This document shows, piece after piece, positions 22,537-33,500 of a stretch of 64,000 bases of DNA. The stretch's first letter is position 1, and the number at the start of each line of letters is the position of its first letter. The DNA comes from an uncultured Alphaproteobacteria bacterium (GTDB taxonomy: Bacteria; Pseudomonadota; Alphaproteobacteria; HIMB59; GCA-002718135): the NCBI GenBank assembly GCA_902582755.1, contig CACHSZ010000001.1, positions 177,774-241,773 of the forward strand, written 5' to 3'. Under the pieces are notes generated by a model. That model was given only the letters and a program-made list of their open reading frames with translations, made no database searches and was not told where the DNA came from. A program made the position numbers and the translations under genes.

Positions 22537-23172
22537 TTAAAGATTAAAAATTATTTCATTTATTTGTTTAACGGTTCTAGAGAAACTAACATTATTATCT
22601 ATTATATGGGCATCCTTAGGAATTACTAAAGGTGAATTTGTTCTATTTTTATCTTTATAATCTCTCAATTTTATATCCTTTAAAAGTTTTCGGTATATAG
22701 ACTTTTCACCACTATCAATCAACTGTTTATATCTCCTTTTTGCTCTAATTTCAGGTTTTACTTCAATATATAGTTTTAAATCTGCGTTTTTAAAAACTAC
22801 AGATCCTATATCTCTTCCATCAATAACAAAACCCCTAGCTTTTTTGTTACAAGAAACAAATTCGTGTTGTAATTTATTAATAAAATCTCGTACACATTTA
22901 TGAACAGCAATTTTTGAGGCAAGATTACTAATCTCTTGAGTTCTAATTCTTTTACTTTTTTGATATGAAAAAGAATTAATTTTCTTAATTTTTTTATTAA
23001 TATTACTTATGTTATTAATGTTAATTTTATCATTGATTAATATATAGGCTAATCTTCTATATAATATTCCTGTATCTAAATGTTTTAATTTATATTTTTT
23101 ACAAATATATTTCGAAATTTTTTCTTTACCTGAAGCCGCGGGTCCATCAACTGTAATAATTATCTGTTTCAA
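22537..23172 (-). CDS. cmk: Cytidylate kinase
   Basis: ITVDGPAASGKEKISKYI, DGRDIGSVVF. Confidence 0.95.
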   Translation of the reverse strand: MKQIIITVDGPAASGKEKISKYICKKYKLKHLDTGILYRRLAYILINDKININNISNINKKIKKINSFSYQKSKRIRTQEISNLASKIAVHKCVRDFINKLQHEFVSCNKKARGFVIDGRDIGSVVFKNADLKLYIEVKPEIRAKRRYKQLIDSGEKSIYRKLLKDIKLRDYKDKNRTNSPLVIPKDAHIIDNNVSFSRTVKQINEIIFNL

Positions 23173-24467
23173 ATGAATTTGCCACCTAATTTATTAATCT
23201 CAGTTATAAATGAAGGAAAACTTGTGTTTATAGACTCAGAATCTTTTATTTTTAAAGGACCAATTTTTGTGCCCATTATTGCAAATGCCATTGCAATCCT
23301 GTGATCAAAGTCAGTTTGTATAATATTTTTATTAATTTTATAATTTTTTGAAGGACTAATATATAAATCATCATTATTGGTATGGCAATCAACACCACAA
23401 TTTTGCAAATTTAATAATATTAGTTTTAGTCTATCACTCTCTTTAACTCTTAATTCTTTTAAACCTCTAAAAATACTTGGGGATTTTGCAAATGAAGCAG
23501 CTACTGCTAGAATCGGATATTCATCTATCATTAAATCTGCCATTTCTGGCCCAAACTCGCATCCATTTAATTCAGAGCTTCTAACTTCTATATCACAAAC
23601 TTTTTCATTGTTACTAAATCTTTCATTTGACAAAATTATTTTAGCACCCATTTTTTTTAATGCTAAAATTATTCCATTCCTTGTTGGATTATTATTGATG
23701 TTTTTCAATACAAGATGAGACTTCTTATTTATTAGAGCCGCAACTATGAAAAAAGCACTGCTTGATAAATCATTAGGAACATCAATATTTTTTGAAAACA
23801 ATTCTTTTTCACCTGTAATCTTTATTAATTTTCTATTTTCTGTGTTTTGTATATTTATATGTGCGCCAAAAGATTTAAGCATTATTTCTGTATGATTTCT
23901 AGTAACTTTATTTTCAGTAATTAAAGTTTCTCCTTTTGTGTTTAAGCTTGCTAGCAAAATTCCTGATTTAATTTGAGCAGAAGGTATCTTTAAATCGAAT
24001 TTTTTTGCTATCAGATCATTACCTATTATTTTTAAAGGCATAGTTCCATTTGAAGTAAATATTTTAGCATTCATTCTATTAAGTGGTTCAGAAATTCTTT
24101 CCATTGGTCTTCTAGATAAAGAGTTATCTCCGGTTAGAACGGTATCAAATTTTTGAGCAGCTAAAAGACCAGTAAGTAATCTAGCACTTGTTCCAGAATT
24201 ACCCAAATATATCTCATTTTTAGGTTTTTTTAAGGAATTAAGTCCTTTACCAAAAATCATTATTTTTTTGTTAGATTCTATAATTTTTACACCCATGTCT
24301 TTAAATGCTTTTAGTGTATGTAAAACATCATCAGATTTTAAAATATTATTTACCTCACAAATACCATTAGAAATTGAGGGTATAATAATAGATCTATGAG
24401 ATATAGATTTATCTCCAGGTATAATAGCTTCTCCATTGATGCCACTAGAAATGGAATGACTTATCAT
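23169..24467 (-). CDS. aroA: 3-phosphoshikimate 1-carboxyvinyltransferase
   Basis: IPGDKSISHRSI, LGNSGTSARLLTG, RVKESDRL. Confidence 0.97.
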   Translation of the reverse strand: MISHSISSGINGEAIIPGDKSISHRSIIIPSISNGICEVNNILKSDDVLHTLKAFKDMGVKIIESNKKIMIFGKGLNSLKKPKNEIYLGNSGTSARLLTGLLAAQKFDTVLTGDNSLSRRPMERISEPLNRMNAKIFTSNGTMPLKIIGNDLIAKKFDLKIPSAQIKSGILLASLNTKGETLITENKVTRNHTEIMLKSFGAHINIQNTENRKLIKITGEKELFSKNIDVPNDLSSSAFFIVAALINKKSHLVLKNINNNPTRNGIILALKKMGAKIILSNERFSNNEKVCDIEVRSSELNGCEFGPEMADLMIDEYPILAVAASFAKSPSIFRGLKELRVKESDRLKLILLNLQNCGVDCHTNNDDLYISPSKNYKINKNIIQTDFDHRIAMAFAIMGTKIGPLKIKDSESINTSFPSFITEINKLGGKFI

Positions 24468-24468
24468 T

Positions 24469-25215
24469 TTATAGTTTAAAATTTGAACCTAAATAAAATT
24501 TCTTTATTTTTTCATCGTTCACTGCTGAAATAGGGTCGCCTTCATAGAAGATAGCACCCTCGTTAACAATATAAACTTTATCAACTATCTTTAGTGTTTC
24601 TCTAACATTGTGATCTGTTATTAAAATACCAATATTTCTATTCTTTAATTTCTTGATAATTAGTTTGATTTCTTCAATAGATACAGGATCTATTCCCGTT
24701 AGTGGCTCGTCTAGAAGTAAATACTTGGGATTTGTTGCTAAAGTTCTAGCAATTTCTAACCTTCTTCTTTCTCCACCTGACAAAACTACAGATTTAGATT
24801 TCCTCACATGATTTATATCAAATTCATTTAGAAGATTTTCTAATAAGATATTTTGTTTACTTTTGTCTTTTTCCTTAATTTCAATAATTGACAATAAGTT
24901 ATCTTCTACGCTCATACCTCTAAAGATTGAAGCTTCTTGCGGAAGATAGCTTATTCCAAGTTTACCTCTTAAGTATATTGGAAGATTTGAAACATCTAAT
25001 TTATCCAGAATGATACTCCCACTATCAGGTTTAACTAAACCAACAATAATATAAAAGGTTGTTGTTTTACCCGCTCCATTTGGACCTAAAAGTCCAACGA
25101 CTTCTCTCCTATTAATATTTATTGTAATATCCCTTACAACTTGTTTCTTACCATAAGTTTTTGAAATCTTATTTATAGATAAACTGTTATCTAGAATCTT
25201 AAATTTATTATTCAT
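24469..25215 (-). CDS. lptB: LPS export ABC transporter ATP-binding protein
   Basis: GLLGPNGAGKTTTFYIIVGLVKPDSG, LSGGERRRLEIARTL, LLLDEPLTGIDP. Confidence 0.96.
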   Translation of the reverse strand: MNNKFKILDNSLSINKISKTYGKKQVVRDITININRREVVGLLGPNGAGKTTTFYIIVGLVKPDSGSIILDKLDVSNLPIYLRGKLGISYLPQEASIFRGMSVEDNLLSIIEIKEKDKSKQNILLENLLNEFDINHVRKSKSVVLSGGERRRLEIARTLATNPKYLLLDEPLTGIDPVSIEEIKLIIKKLKNRNIGILITDHNVRETLKIVDKVYIVNEGAIFYEGDPISAVNDEKIKKFYLGSNFKL

Positions 25216-25969
25216 TATTTTGAATTATTACTTTAACTTTTGTTTTATCGTTAGATTTGATTTTATATGAATTATTTTTAGTATCAAGTGTTCCATAATT
25301 ACCTGTAATTTTTTCTCCATCTCGAATTATTGTAACATCATCTATCAATTCTATTAATGAAATTTCATTATTAAAAATTATTTTTTTTGCAAACATTTCA
25401 GTATCATTATTTTTAACGTAAGAAATTTTATCATCAAATACATCTAAGAAAATTACCTCTTTTTGATCTTCTTTGCTTGAGAAAATACCTTTAATTGAAT
25501 TTCCTTTAATAAGGATAGTTTCATTGATTAATTTAGAGTTTGGTCCTATTAAAGAAAAATTTCCATTAATATTGTTAACTTCAATATAGCCATCAGAAAA
25601 CATTTCTATATCTTCCGTAATTAACTCAGATTTGATTCCCTCTACCTTTAATTTCTCAATGTTAACCTCAAATCTCAATTTTTCTCCATTTCCATTTAAT
25701 TTAAATTCTGGAGAAATAAAATCTACATTTCCTTCAGCATTTAGTTCGACAATGTCATACAAACTTTTATCAAAATCAATTTTAACAAGATCAGCATTTA
25801 AACTAAAAGTATCTGATAAAATTTTTACATTTTTTTTTAATAAATAGTATTTCTCATTTTGAAAAACTTCTATTCCGTCTTCTGTTGTAATTTCAGTCTC
25901 ACCTTTTTCTAAAGCTAATACAGATGTTGAAAAAATAAATATTATTATTAATTTTAGAATTAATCTCAT
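25208..25969 (-). CDS. lptA: LPS transport periplasmic protein LptA-like
   Basis: Signal peptide, OstA-like beta repeats, position between lptC and lptB. Confidence 0.8.
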   Translation of the reverse strand: MRLILKLIIIFIFSTSVLALEKGETEITTEDGIEVFQNEKYYLLKKNVKILSDTFSLNADLVKIDFDKSLYDIVELNAEGNVDFISPEFKLNGNGEKLRFEVNIEKLKVEGIKSELITEDIEMFSDGYIEVNNINGNFSLIGPNSKLINETILIKGNSIKGIFSSKEDQKEVIFLDVFDDKISYVKNNDTEMFAKKIIFNNEISLIELIDDVTIIRDGEKITGNYGTLDTKNNSYKIKSNDKTKVKVIIQNNE

Positions 25970-26415
25970 TTTAAAATAACAAAAGATTTACCATAAAAAA
26001 CTATTCTGTCTCCACTATCAAAAATATCAAATCCATCTGAAGAAATTGTTGTATTTTTAGATTTAAATAATGATTTAGTTTTGCTCTGAGCGGTCTGATT
26101 ATCTCTATTAAAAATAACTTTTTCGGTTTCAATACTAAATTCATTGGATTTGAATCTTACATTATCTTTTAGTAATATTTCGTTATTATTTAAAAAATTA
26201 CCTTTATTTGCTGTGACATAGATTTTTTTGGTTTCATTGTTAATTGTAAATTTTGGTTTAGAAATATCTGCATTAGGTATATTTATTTTGGAATCAGATA
26301 TCTCAAGATTAATCATGCTTAATCTCTTAGAAAATATTATCATTAGAAATATTAATAATATTAGTAATCCAAAAAAAATTATTAATTTTCTATTTATATG
26401 TAAAAAAAAATTCAA
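25966..26415 (-). CDS. lptC: LptC-like LPS export protein
   Basis: N-terminal TM helix, beta-rich domain, lptC-lptA-lptB order. Confidence 0.75.
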   Translation of the reverse strand: MNFFLHINRKLIIFFGLLILLIFLMIIFSKRLSMINLEISDSKINIPNADISKPKFTINNETKKIYVTANKGNFLNNNEILLKDNVRFKSNEFSIETEKVIFNRDNQTAQSKTKSLFKSKNTTISSDGFDIFDSGDRIVFYGKSFVILK

Positions 26416-26416
26416 A

Positions 26417-27376
26417 TTAACTCGTCAATCTTAATAAATCATGAATATGAACTATTCCTAAAGGTTTTTTTCTATCACAGATGAACAAACTTGTTATTTT
26501 TTTTGTATTCATCAAATTTATTGCTTCTCCAACTAGCATTTCCTTATTTGCTAAAGTTGGGTTTTTTGTCATTATTTCAAAAGCTTTTTTTTCAAAAAAT
26601 TTTGAATTTAATTTTCTTCTTAGATCTCCATCAGTAATTATACCAACTATATGATTTTTATTATTAATTACTCCAATACAACCAAAACTTTTTTTAGTCA
26701 TAGTAAGTAAAGCTTTTGACATCTTTTCTTCCATTTTAGCAAGTGGGAGTTCTTTACCAATATGCATAATTTCTTTTAAGTATTTTAAATCTTTACCTAT
26801 ATTTCCTCCTGGATGAAGGCTTTTAAATTCAGTACTTTTAAATCCTCTTAATTCTAATAAAGCTATTGCAATACAATCTCCAATAATCATAGACATTGAA
26901 GTGGAGCTTGTTGGTGCTAAATTTAAAGGGCAAGCTTCAATTGGTTTTTTATATAAAATACTTACTGTTGAATTTTTGTGAAGAGTACTTTTTGAGTTAC
27001 TAGTTATACTTATTAATTTTATATTAAATCTTCTGGTAAACTGAATTATGTTATTCAGTTCAGATGTTTCACCAGAATTTGAAATTGCTATTACACAATC
27101 ATCTTTTTTTATACTTCCTAAATCTCCGTGACTAGCTTCTGTCGCATGAATAAAATAAGATGGTGTTCCTGTTGAAGTTAGAGTTGCAGATATTTTATTT
27201 CCTATATGAGCGCTTTTACCAACTCCTGTAATAACCACTTTACCTTTAGTGTCATAAATTAAATTTACTACCTTGCAAAAATTACTATTAAAAGCAGTTG
27301 TTAAATTTTTTATACTATTTATTTCTCTAGATAATGTTCTTTTAGCGCTACTAATTATTTTTTTATTATTGTTCAT
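26417..27376 (-). CDS. kdsD: Arabinose-5-phosphate isomerase (KpsF/GutQ family; SIS + CBS)
   Basis: VVITGVGKSAHIGNKISATLTSTGTPS, SNSGETSEL, SLHPGGNIGKDL. Confidence 0.94.
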   Translation of the reverse strand: MNNNKKIISSAKRTLSREINSIKNLTTAFNSNFCKVVNLIYDTKGKVVITGVGKSAHIGNKISATLTSTGTPSYFIHATEASHGDLGSIKKDDCVIAISNSGETSELNNIIQFTRRFNIKLISITSNSKSTLHKNSTVSILYKKPIEACPLNLAPTSSTSMSMIIGDCIAIALLELRGFKSTEFKSLHPGGNIGKDLKYLKEIMHIGKELPLAKMEEKMSKALLTMTKKSFGCIGVINNKNHIVGIITDGDLRRKLNSKFFEKKAFEIMTKNPTLANKEMLVGEAINLMNTKKITSLFICDRKKPLGIVHIHDLLRLTS

Positions 27377-27984
27377 TAATGTTTAAATATATCTTGTTCC
27401 GACCAACCACTTAAATCTAAATCAGTTCTATATTGAATAAAATCAAAACATGCATGTGCAAGCTTGCTTCTTTTCTCTCTTAATAACATTTTATCGAGCT
27501 TATTTTTTATTTTATGTAAATATAAAACATCAGTTGCGGCATAATTTTGCTGATCTTTAGTCAATTCTCCTCCCCAATCAGAAGATTGTTCAGTTTTTGA
27601 AATTGATTTTCCTAATAATTCACTACAAAGATCTTTGTATCCATGCTTATCAGTATAAGTTCTGACTAATTTTGATGCTATTTTAGTGCAGTAAATGTTT
27701 TTAATTTTAATTTTGAAATTCTCTTTGAATACAGCAACATCAAATCTAGCATAATGAAATATTTTTTGAATTTTGTTATTTTTAAGAATTTTAATTAAGT
27801 TTAATGGTTTTTGAACAGACATATCAATTTTTACTAAATGACATATTTCATCACCATTTGAAATTTGAACTAAGCATAATTTGTCCCTTTTAGGATTTAA
27901 ACCCATTGTTTCACTGTCCAATGCAATAATATTAGAGGCTTTAAAACTTTCTGGCAGATCTCCTTGATAGAGGTTTATTTTCAT
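27376..27984 (-). CDS. rnd: Ribonuclease D-like 3'-5' exonuclease
   Basis: IIALDSETMGLNPKRD, FHYARFDVAVF, NYAATDVLYL DEDDy motifs; no HRDC. Confidence 0.88.
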   Translation of the reverse strand: MKINLYQGDLPESFKASNIIALDSETMGLNPKRDKLCLVQISNGDEICHLVKIDMSVQKPLNLIKILKNNKIQKIFHYARFDVAVFKENFKIKIKNIYCTKIASKLVRTYTDKHGYKDLCSELLGKSISKTEQSSDWGGELTKDQQNYAATDVLYLHKIKNKLDKMLLREKRSKLAHACFDFIQYRTDLDLSGWSEQDIFKH

Positions 27985-28046
27985 TTTGATTTTATTACCT
28001 GTATGATTTATATTTTTTCTCTATATCACTAATTTAATTAAAGGTC

Positions 28047-28952
28047 ATGAAATCAATAGTAATTTTTGGAGGTTCAGGTTTTGTTGGTAAACATTTAATA
28101 AGACGTCTTACAAAAAATGGCCATAAAATCATAGTCCCATATCAAAGATCTGTACAAGAAGCTAAAATCCGACTTTTAGGTGTAACTGGACAAGTAATTC
28201 CATTTCGTTATTCTTCATTAGGAGATAAAAGGCTCAAATCTGTTTTAAATAATGTCGACGTATGTATTAATTTGAAAACTACATACGATCAAAAGAAAGG
28301 TGATTTTAATCATACAATATATAAGTTTAATCAGAAGCTTATTAGAATTTTAAAATCTAGTAAGGAACTAAAGCAATTCATTCTTTTTTCTGGTCTCGGT
28401 GTAGATATTGATAAAAATTCAACAAGAAGTATTGCAGTACATAAATCTGAAAAGGAAGCTTTTAAACAACTAGATAATGTAATTATTATTAGACCTGGTG
28501 TTATTATAGGTGGTGGCGATATCTTCATGAAAAGACTTTTGCCAATATTTAAAGCTTCATTTTTTGTCCCACTTTTTGGAGATGGTTCAACAAAATTCCA
28601 ACCCGTATTTATTGATGATGTTTCTTTAGCCGTTGATGAAATAATTAATTCCAATATTGAGGGGAAAAATATTTACGAACTTGCTGGTCCTAGGATTTAT
28701 TCTTACAAAGAATTTTTTAATCATATTTCTAGTTTTTTAAACAAAACTCGAGTTTTAGTTCCTGTTCCTATGGCATTTATGAAACCTATGATAAATATTG
28801 CTGAAAAAACTCCAATTTCTCCTCTTACCTCAGAACAGTTAATATTATTTGAAAAGGATAATATTCTCGTAAATGTCGATAAATCGTTTCAAAATCTTGA
28901 TATTAATCCACAGGATACACTACAAATACTTAAAAAAATTGTTGTAAATTAA
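28047..28952 (+). CDS. NAD(P)-binding protein, complex I NDUFA9-like
   Basis: IVIFGGSGFVGKHLIRRLTKNGHKI, RPGVIIGGGD; extended-SDR-like. Confidence 0.85.
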   Translation: MKSIVIFGGSGFVGKHLIRRLTKNGHKIIVPYQRSVQEAKIRLLGVTGQVIPFRYSSLGDKRLKSVLNNVDVCINLKTTYDQKKGDFNHTIYKFNQKLIRILKSSKELKQFILFSGLGVDIDKNSTRSIAVHKSEKEAFKQLDNVIIIRPGVIIGGGDIFMKRLLPIFKASFFVPLFGDGSTKFQPVFIDDVSLAVDEIINSNIEGKNIYELAGPRIYSYKEFFNHISSFLNKTRVLVPVPMAFMKPMINIAEKTPISPLTSEQLILFEKDNILVNVDKSFQNLDINPQDTLQILKKIVVN

Positions 28953-29070
28953 GGGTTTTCTCAGTTTTAGTACATAGATGGTACTATTATTACAAAATTA
29001 TTGTTTCTTTTTTCATCTTGAATGTGTATTTGGTTCGATCTAGATAAAATAGTAAACAAATGATAACTAA

Positions 29071-30516
29071 ATGCTAAAATTTACAAAAATAAACAAGGAA
29101 AATCCTAGTAAAATATCTGCCAAAGAGAGGGTTAAATCATTTGATGAAATTTATGCTAAATATGCTTCACAAAAGGCAGAAGAACAAGCTTCCAGATGTT
29201 CTCAATGCGGTGTTCCTTTCTGCCAAGTTCATTGTCCTTTACATAATAATATTCCAGATTGGTTAAAACTAACTGCTGAGGATAGAATGCAGGAGGCATT
29301 TGAAATTTCCAGTTCTACAAATAACATGCCTGAAATTTGTGGTCGTATATGTCCCCAGGATCGTTTGTGTGAAGGTAACTGTGTAATTGAACAATCTGGC
29401 CACGGTACTGTTACTATTGGATCGATAGAAAAATATATTACGGATAAAGCTTGGGAAGAAGGTTGGGTTAAAAATATAGAACCAGTTGAAGAAAGAAATC
29501 AAAGCGTTGGAATTATTGGTTCTGGCCCTGCTGGATTAGCTGCAGCAGAAGAACTTCGTAAAAAAGGATTTCAAGTTACAATATATGATCGCTACGATAG
29601 ACCAGGAGGTCTTTTAATTTATGGTATCCCAAATTTTAAACTAGAAAAAGATATTGTTATAAGAAGAACAAATCGACTTAAAGAAAGTGGAATTAAGTTT
29701 GAATTAAACTGCGATATTGGCAAAGACATTACTTTTGAAGATATTAAAAATAAGCATGATGCAGTTCTTATAGCAACTGGGGTTTACAAATTTAGAGAAA
29801 TAAATCTAAATACATCCAATTTTAATAATGTTGTACCAGCTTTAGATTTCCTAATAGCAAGTAACAAAACTGGTTTAAAAGATAAAGTTGAAGATTTCAC
29901 AAATGGAAGATTAAACGCAAATGGAAAAAATGTAGTTGTCATTGGTGGTGGTGATACCGCTATGGATTGCGTTAGAACGGCTGTAAGACAAGGAGCTAAA
30001 TCTGTTAAGTGTCTTTACAGACGTGATAAGACAAACATGCCTGGTTCACAAAGAGAAGTTCAAAATGCAATAGAAGAGGGAGTTGATTTTCAATGGTTAA
30101 CTTTACCAACTGAATATTCGGGAAACGGGTCATTGAAAAATGTCAGAACCGTTTTAATGCAACTTGGAGAACCAGATGAGTCAGGTAGAAGGAAGCCAGA
30201 GCCTAAAGAAGGTACGGAAAAAGACCTAGATGTTGATTTAGCTATTGAAGCTTTAGGTTTTGAACCTGAAAATTTACCTAAGCTTTTTGATTATAATGAC
30301 CTGACAGTTACAAGATGGGGTACACTTAAAATTAATTATAAAAATATGATGACATCAATTGATGGAGTATTTGCTGCTGGAGATATAGTTCGCGGTGCAA
30401 GTTTAGTTGTTTGGGGAATCAAAGATGGTCGTGATGCAGCAAAAAATATTAATGAATATTTAGAAAACAATTTTTCCGATCAAAAGAATATAAATAAGAA
30501 AGTGGTAAATGCCTAA
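29071..30516 (+). CDS. gltD: Glutamate synthase small subunit
   Basis: CSQCGVPFCQVHCPLHNNIPDWL Fe-S cysteines, GSGPAGLAAAEELRKKG, GGGDTAMDCVRTA. Confidence 0.97.
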   Translation: MLKFTKINKENPSKISAKERVKSFDEIYAKYASQKAEEQASRCSQCGVPFCQVHCPLHNNIPDWLKLTAEDRMQEAFEISSSTNNMPEICGRICPQDRLCEGNCVIEQSGHGTVTIGSIEKYITDKAWEEGWVKNIEPVEERNQSVGIIGSGPAGLAAAEELRKKGFQVTIYDRYDRPGGLLIYGIPNFKLEKDIVIRRTNRLKESGIKFELNCDIGKDITFEDIKNKHDAVLIATGVYKFREINLNTSNFNNVVPALDFLIASNKTGLKDKVEDFTNGRLNANGKNVVVIGGGDTAMDCVRTAVRQGAKSVKCLYRRDKTNMPGSQREVQNAIEEGVDFQWLTLPTEYSGNGSLKNVRTVLMQLGEPDESGRRKPEPKEGTEKDLDVDLAIEALGFEPENLPKLFDYNDLTVTRWGTLKINYKNMMTSIDGVFAAGDIVRGASLVVWGIKDGRDAAKNINEYLENNFSDQKNINKKVVNA

Positions 30517-33500
30517 TCACTTTATTGAAAAGTATAAAAAGGATAAAAAATTCTTAGAAGAAAATCATGTTTATAATGAACAAGATGAACATTCATCATG
30601 TGGTGTTGGATTAATAGCATCTTTAGATGGATCTGAGACAAGAGAAATAGTCGAGTTAGGAGTTCAAGCTTTAAGAGTTTTGTATCACAGGGGAGCAGTT
30701 GATGCTGATGGTAAAACAGGTGATGGTGCAGGAATACAGTTATCTATACCAAAGAATTTTTTTACTCAACAAATAGAAAGAACTGGTCACACCCCTAATG
30801 ATTTCCCTTTTGGGGTTGGTATGATTTTTTTACCACGTACAGATTTTGCCGCTCAAGAAAACGCTCGTACAATTGTTGAATCTGAAATAATTAAAGAAGG
30901 TTTGAAAATATATGGTTGGAGACATGTTCCAATTAATTCATCGATTATTGGTGATAAAGCAAAAGCAACAAGGCCTGAAATAGAACAAATACTAATTTGT
31001 AATGAAGAACTAGAAGATGAAAAGCAATTTGATAATAAACTTTATATAATTAGAAAAAGAATAGAAAAAGAAATTAGAAATCAAAATATTTCTGACTTTT
31101 ATATTTGTTCACTATCTTGTCAGTCCATTGTTTATAAAGGTATGTTTCTAGCAGAACAACTTTCCAATTTTTATCCAGATATACAAAATGAAAATTTTAT
31201 TTCTAGGTATGCGGTTTATCACCAGCGTTATTCAACAAATACATTTCCTACATGGTCTTTAGCACAGCCTTTTAGAGTGATTGCTCATAATGGTGAAATA
31301 AATACACTAAAAGGTAATAAAAATTGGATGGCTGCTCATGAGCCAAGAATGGAACATATAAATTTTGGCAATAATGTTGATGATTTAAAACCTATTATTG
31401 ATGCTAAAGCATCTGACTCTGCTGCATTGGATTCAACAATAGAGTTATTAGTTAAAGCTAATCGGTCTTTACCTATGGCTAAAATAATAACAATTCCAGA
31501 GGCTTGGTCCCACAGAAGAGATTTTCCAAAAAAAATAAAAGATTTATACGCTTATGGTGGAGCAGTTATGGAGCCATGGGATGGTCCAGCAGCAATATGT
31601 GGTGCGTACGGTGATTGGGCTATTGCTGGAATGGACAGAAATGGCCTTAGACCTATAAGATATACACTTACAAAAAATCTTCTTATTGCGGGTTCTGAAA
31701 CTGGAATGGTTGATATTAAAGAAAATGAAATAGTAAAAAGAGGTAGGGTAGGACCAGGTCAATTAATAGCAGTCAACTTTAAAGAGAAAAAATTTTTTAA
31801 AGATCATGAGATAAAAAAGTATTTAGCAGAAACTAAACCATTTGGTGATTGGACTAAAAAAATTACGTATATTGATAAACTTGTTCAATCTGTTGATGAG
31901 GAATTTAGAGATTTAGACTCTGGAGATCTACGAAAAAGAATGGCATGCTTTGCCTGGTCAGTAGAAGACATCGAATTAATACTTCATCCGATGATTGCCG
32001 AAAAAAAAGAAGCAACAGGATCCATGGGAGATGACACTCCACTAGCTGTGCTCTCAAATAAATATAGAGGACTCCATCACTTTTTTAGACAAAATTTTAG
32101 TCAAGTTACAAATCCACCAATTGATTCATTAAGAGAAAGAGTTGTTATGAGTCTCCGAACTAGAATTGGAAACTTAAGTAATATTCTTGACGAAGATGAA
32201 GATCAATGCGATCATTTACAATTGAACTCCCCTGTTCTTTCAATTGAGCAATTCAAATCTATGCGTAGATATATGAAAGATACCGTGAAGATCATTGACA
32301 CTACAATGGATAAAACAAATCTTGAAAATAATTTTGAGATAGAAATTTCAAGAATAAACCGAGAAGCAGAACAAGCTGTTAGAGAAGGGTATGTTCATAT
32401 AATTTTAAGTGACAAAGAAATGTCTAAAACAAGAATAGCTCTTCCTATGATATTAGTTACAAGTTCTGTTCATCATCATTTAATTAAACAAAATCTTCGA
32501 ACTTTTATTTCCTTAAATGTTCAATCTGCAGAATGTTTAGATGTACAATATTTCGCTGTGCTTATCGGAGTAGGCGCAACAAGTGTGAATGCGTATATGG
32601 CACAACAAGCGATAGCGGAAAGACATAAAAAGGGATTATTTAAAGATCTGTCATACGAAGAATGTGTAGAAAGATTCATTAATTCTATAAATAATGGTTT
32701 GCTTAAGACTATGAGTAAGATGGGAATATCAGTGATTAATTCATATCGAGGTGGTTGTAATTTTGAAGCTATTGGCCTTAGTAGAAATTTAATGAGTAAA
32801 TATTTCCCTTCTATGAGTTCTAAAATATCTGGTATTGGAATCAGTGGTATTGAAAGAAGATCAAGATTAGCTCACGATAATGCTTATGAAGAAAGTGTTA
32901 TTACGCTGCCGATTGGAGGAAACTATCGCTATAGATTTGGTGGTGAAAAACATGCTTTTGAAGCAAGATCAATTCATATGCTTCAAACTGCAGTAACTTC
33001 TAATAATTATTCCTTATTTAAAAAATATTCTTCAATAATTGATCAAATGGATCCTATAAATATTCGTGATCTTTTAGACTTTAAAAAGAATAACGATAAT
33101 AATAATTCAAACACGGTAGAACCTTCTCAAGAAATTAGAAAAAGACTAGTTGCACCAGGGATATCCCTTGGAGCCTTAAGTCCAGAAGCGCACGAAACTC
33201 TTTCTGTAGCAATGAATAGAATAGGAGCTAAATCAGATTCAGGTGAGGGTGGTGAAGATCCAATTAGATTTAAACCCAAGCCAAATGGAGATAACGCATC
33301 ATCAAAAATCAAACAAATTGCAAGTGGACGATTTGGTGTAACAGCGGAGTATTTAAATAATTGTGAAGAAATTGAAATTAAAGTAGCACAAGGTGCAAAA
33401 CCTGGTGAGGGTGGACAATTGCCAGGAGGAAAAGTTACAGAATTAATTGCTAAACTGAGACATTCAACTGAAGGTGTGACGCTTATTAGCCCTCCTCCTC

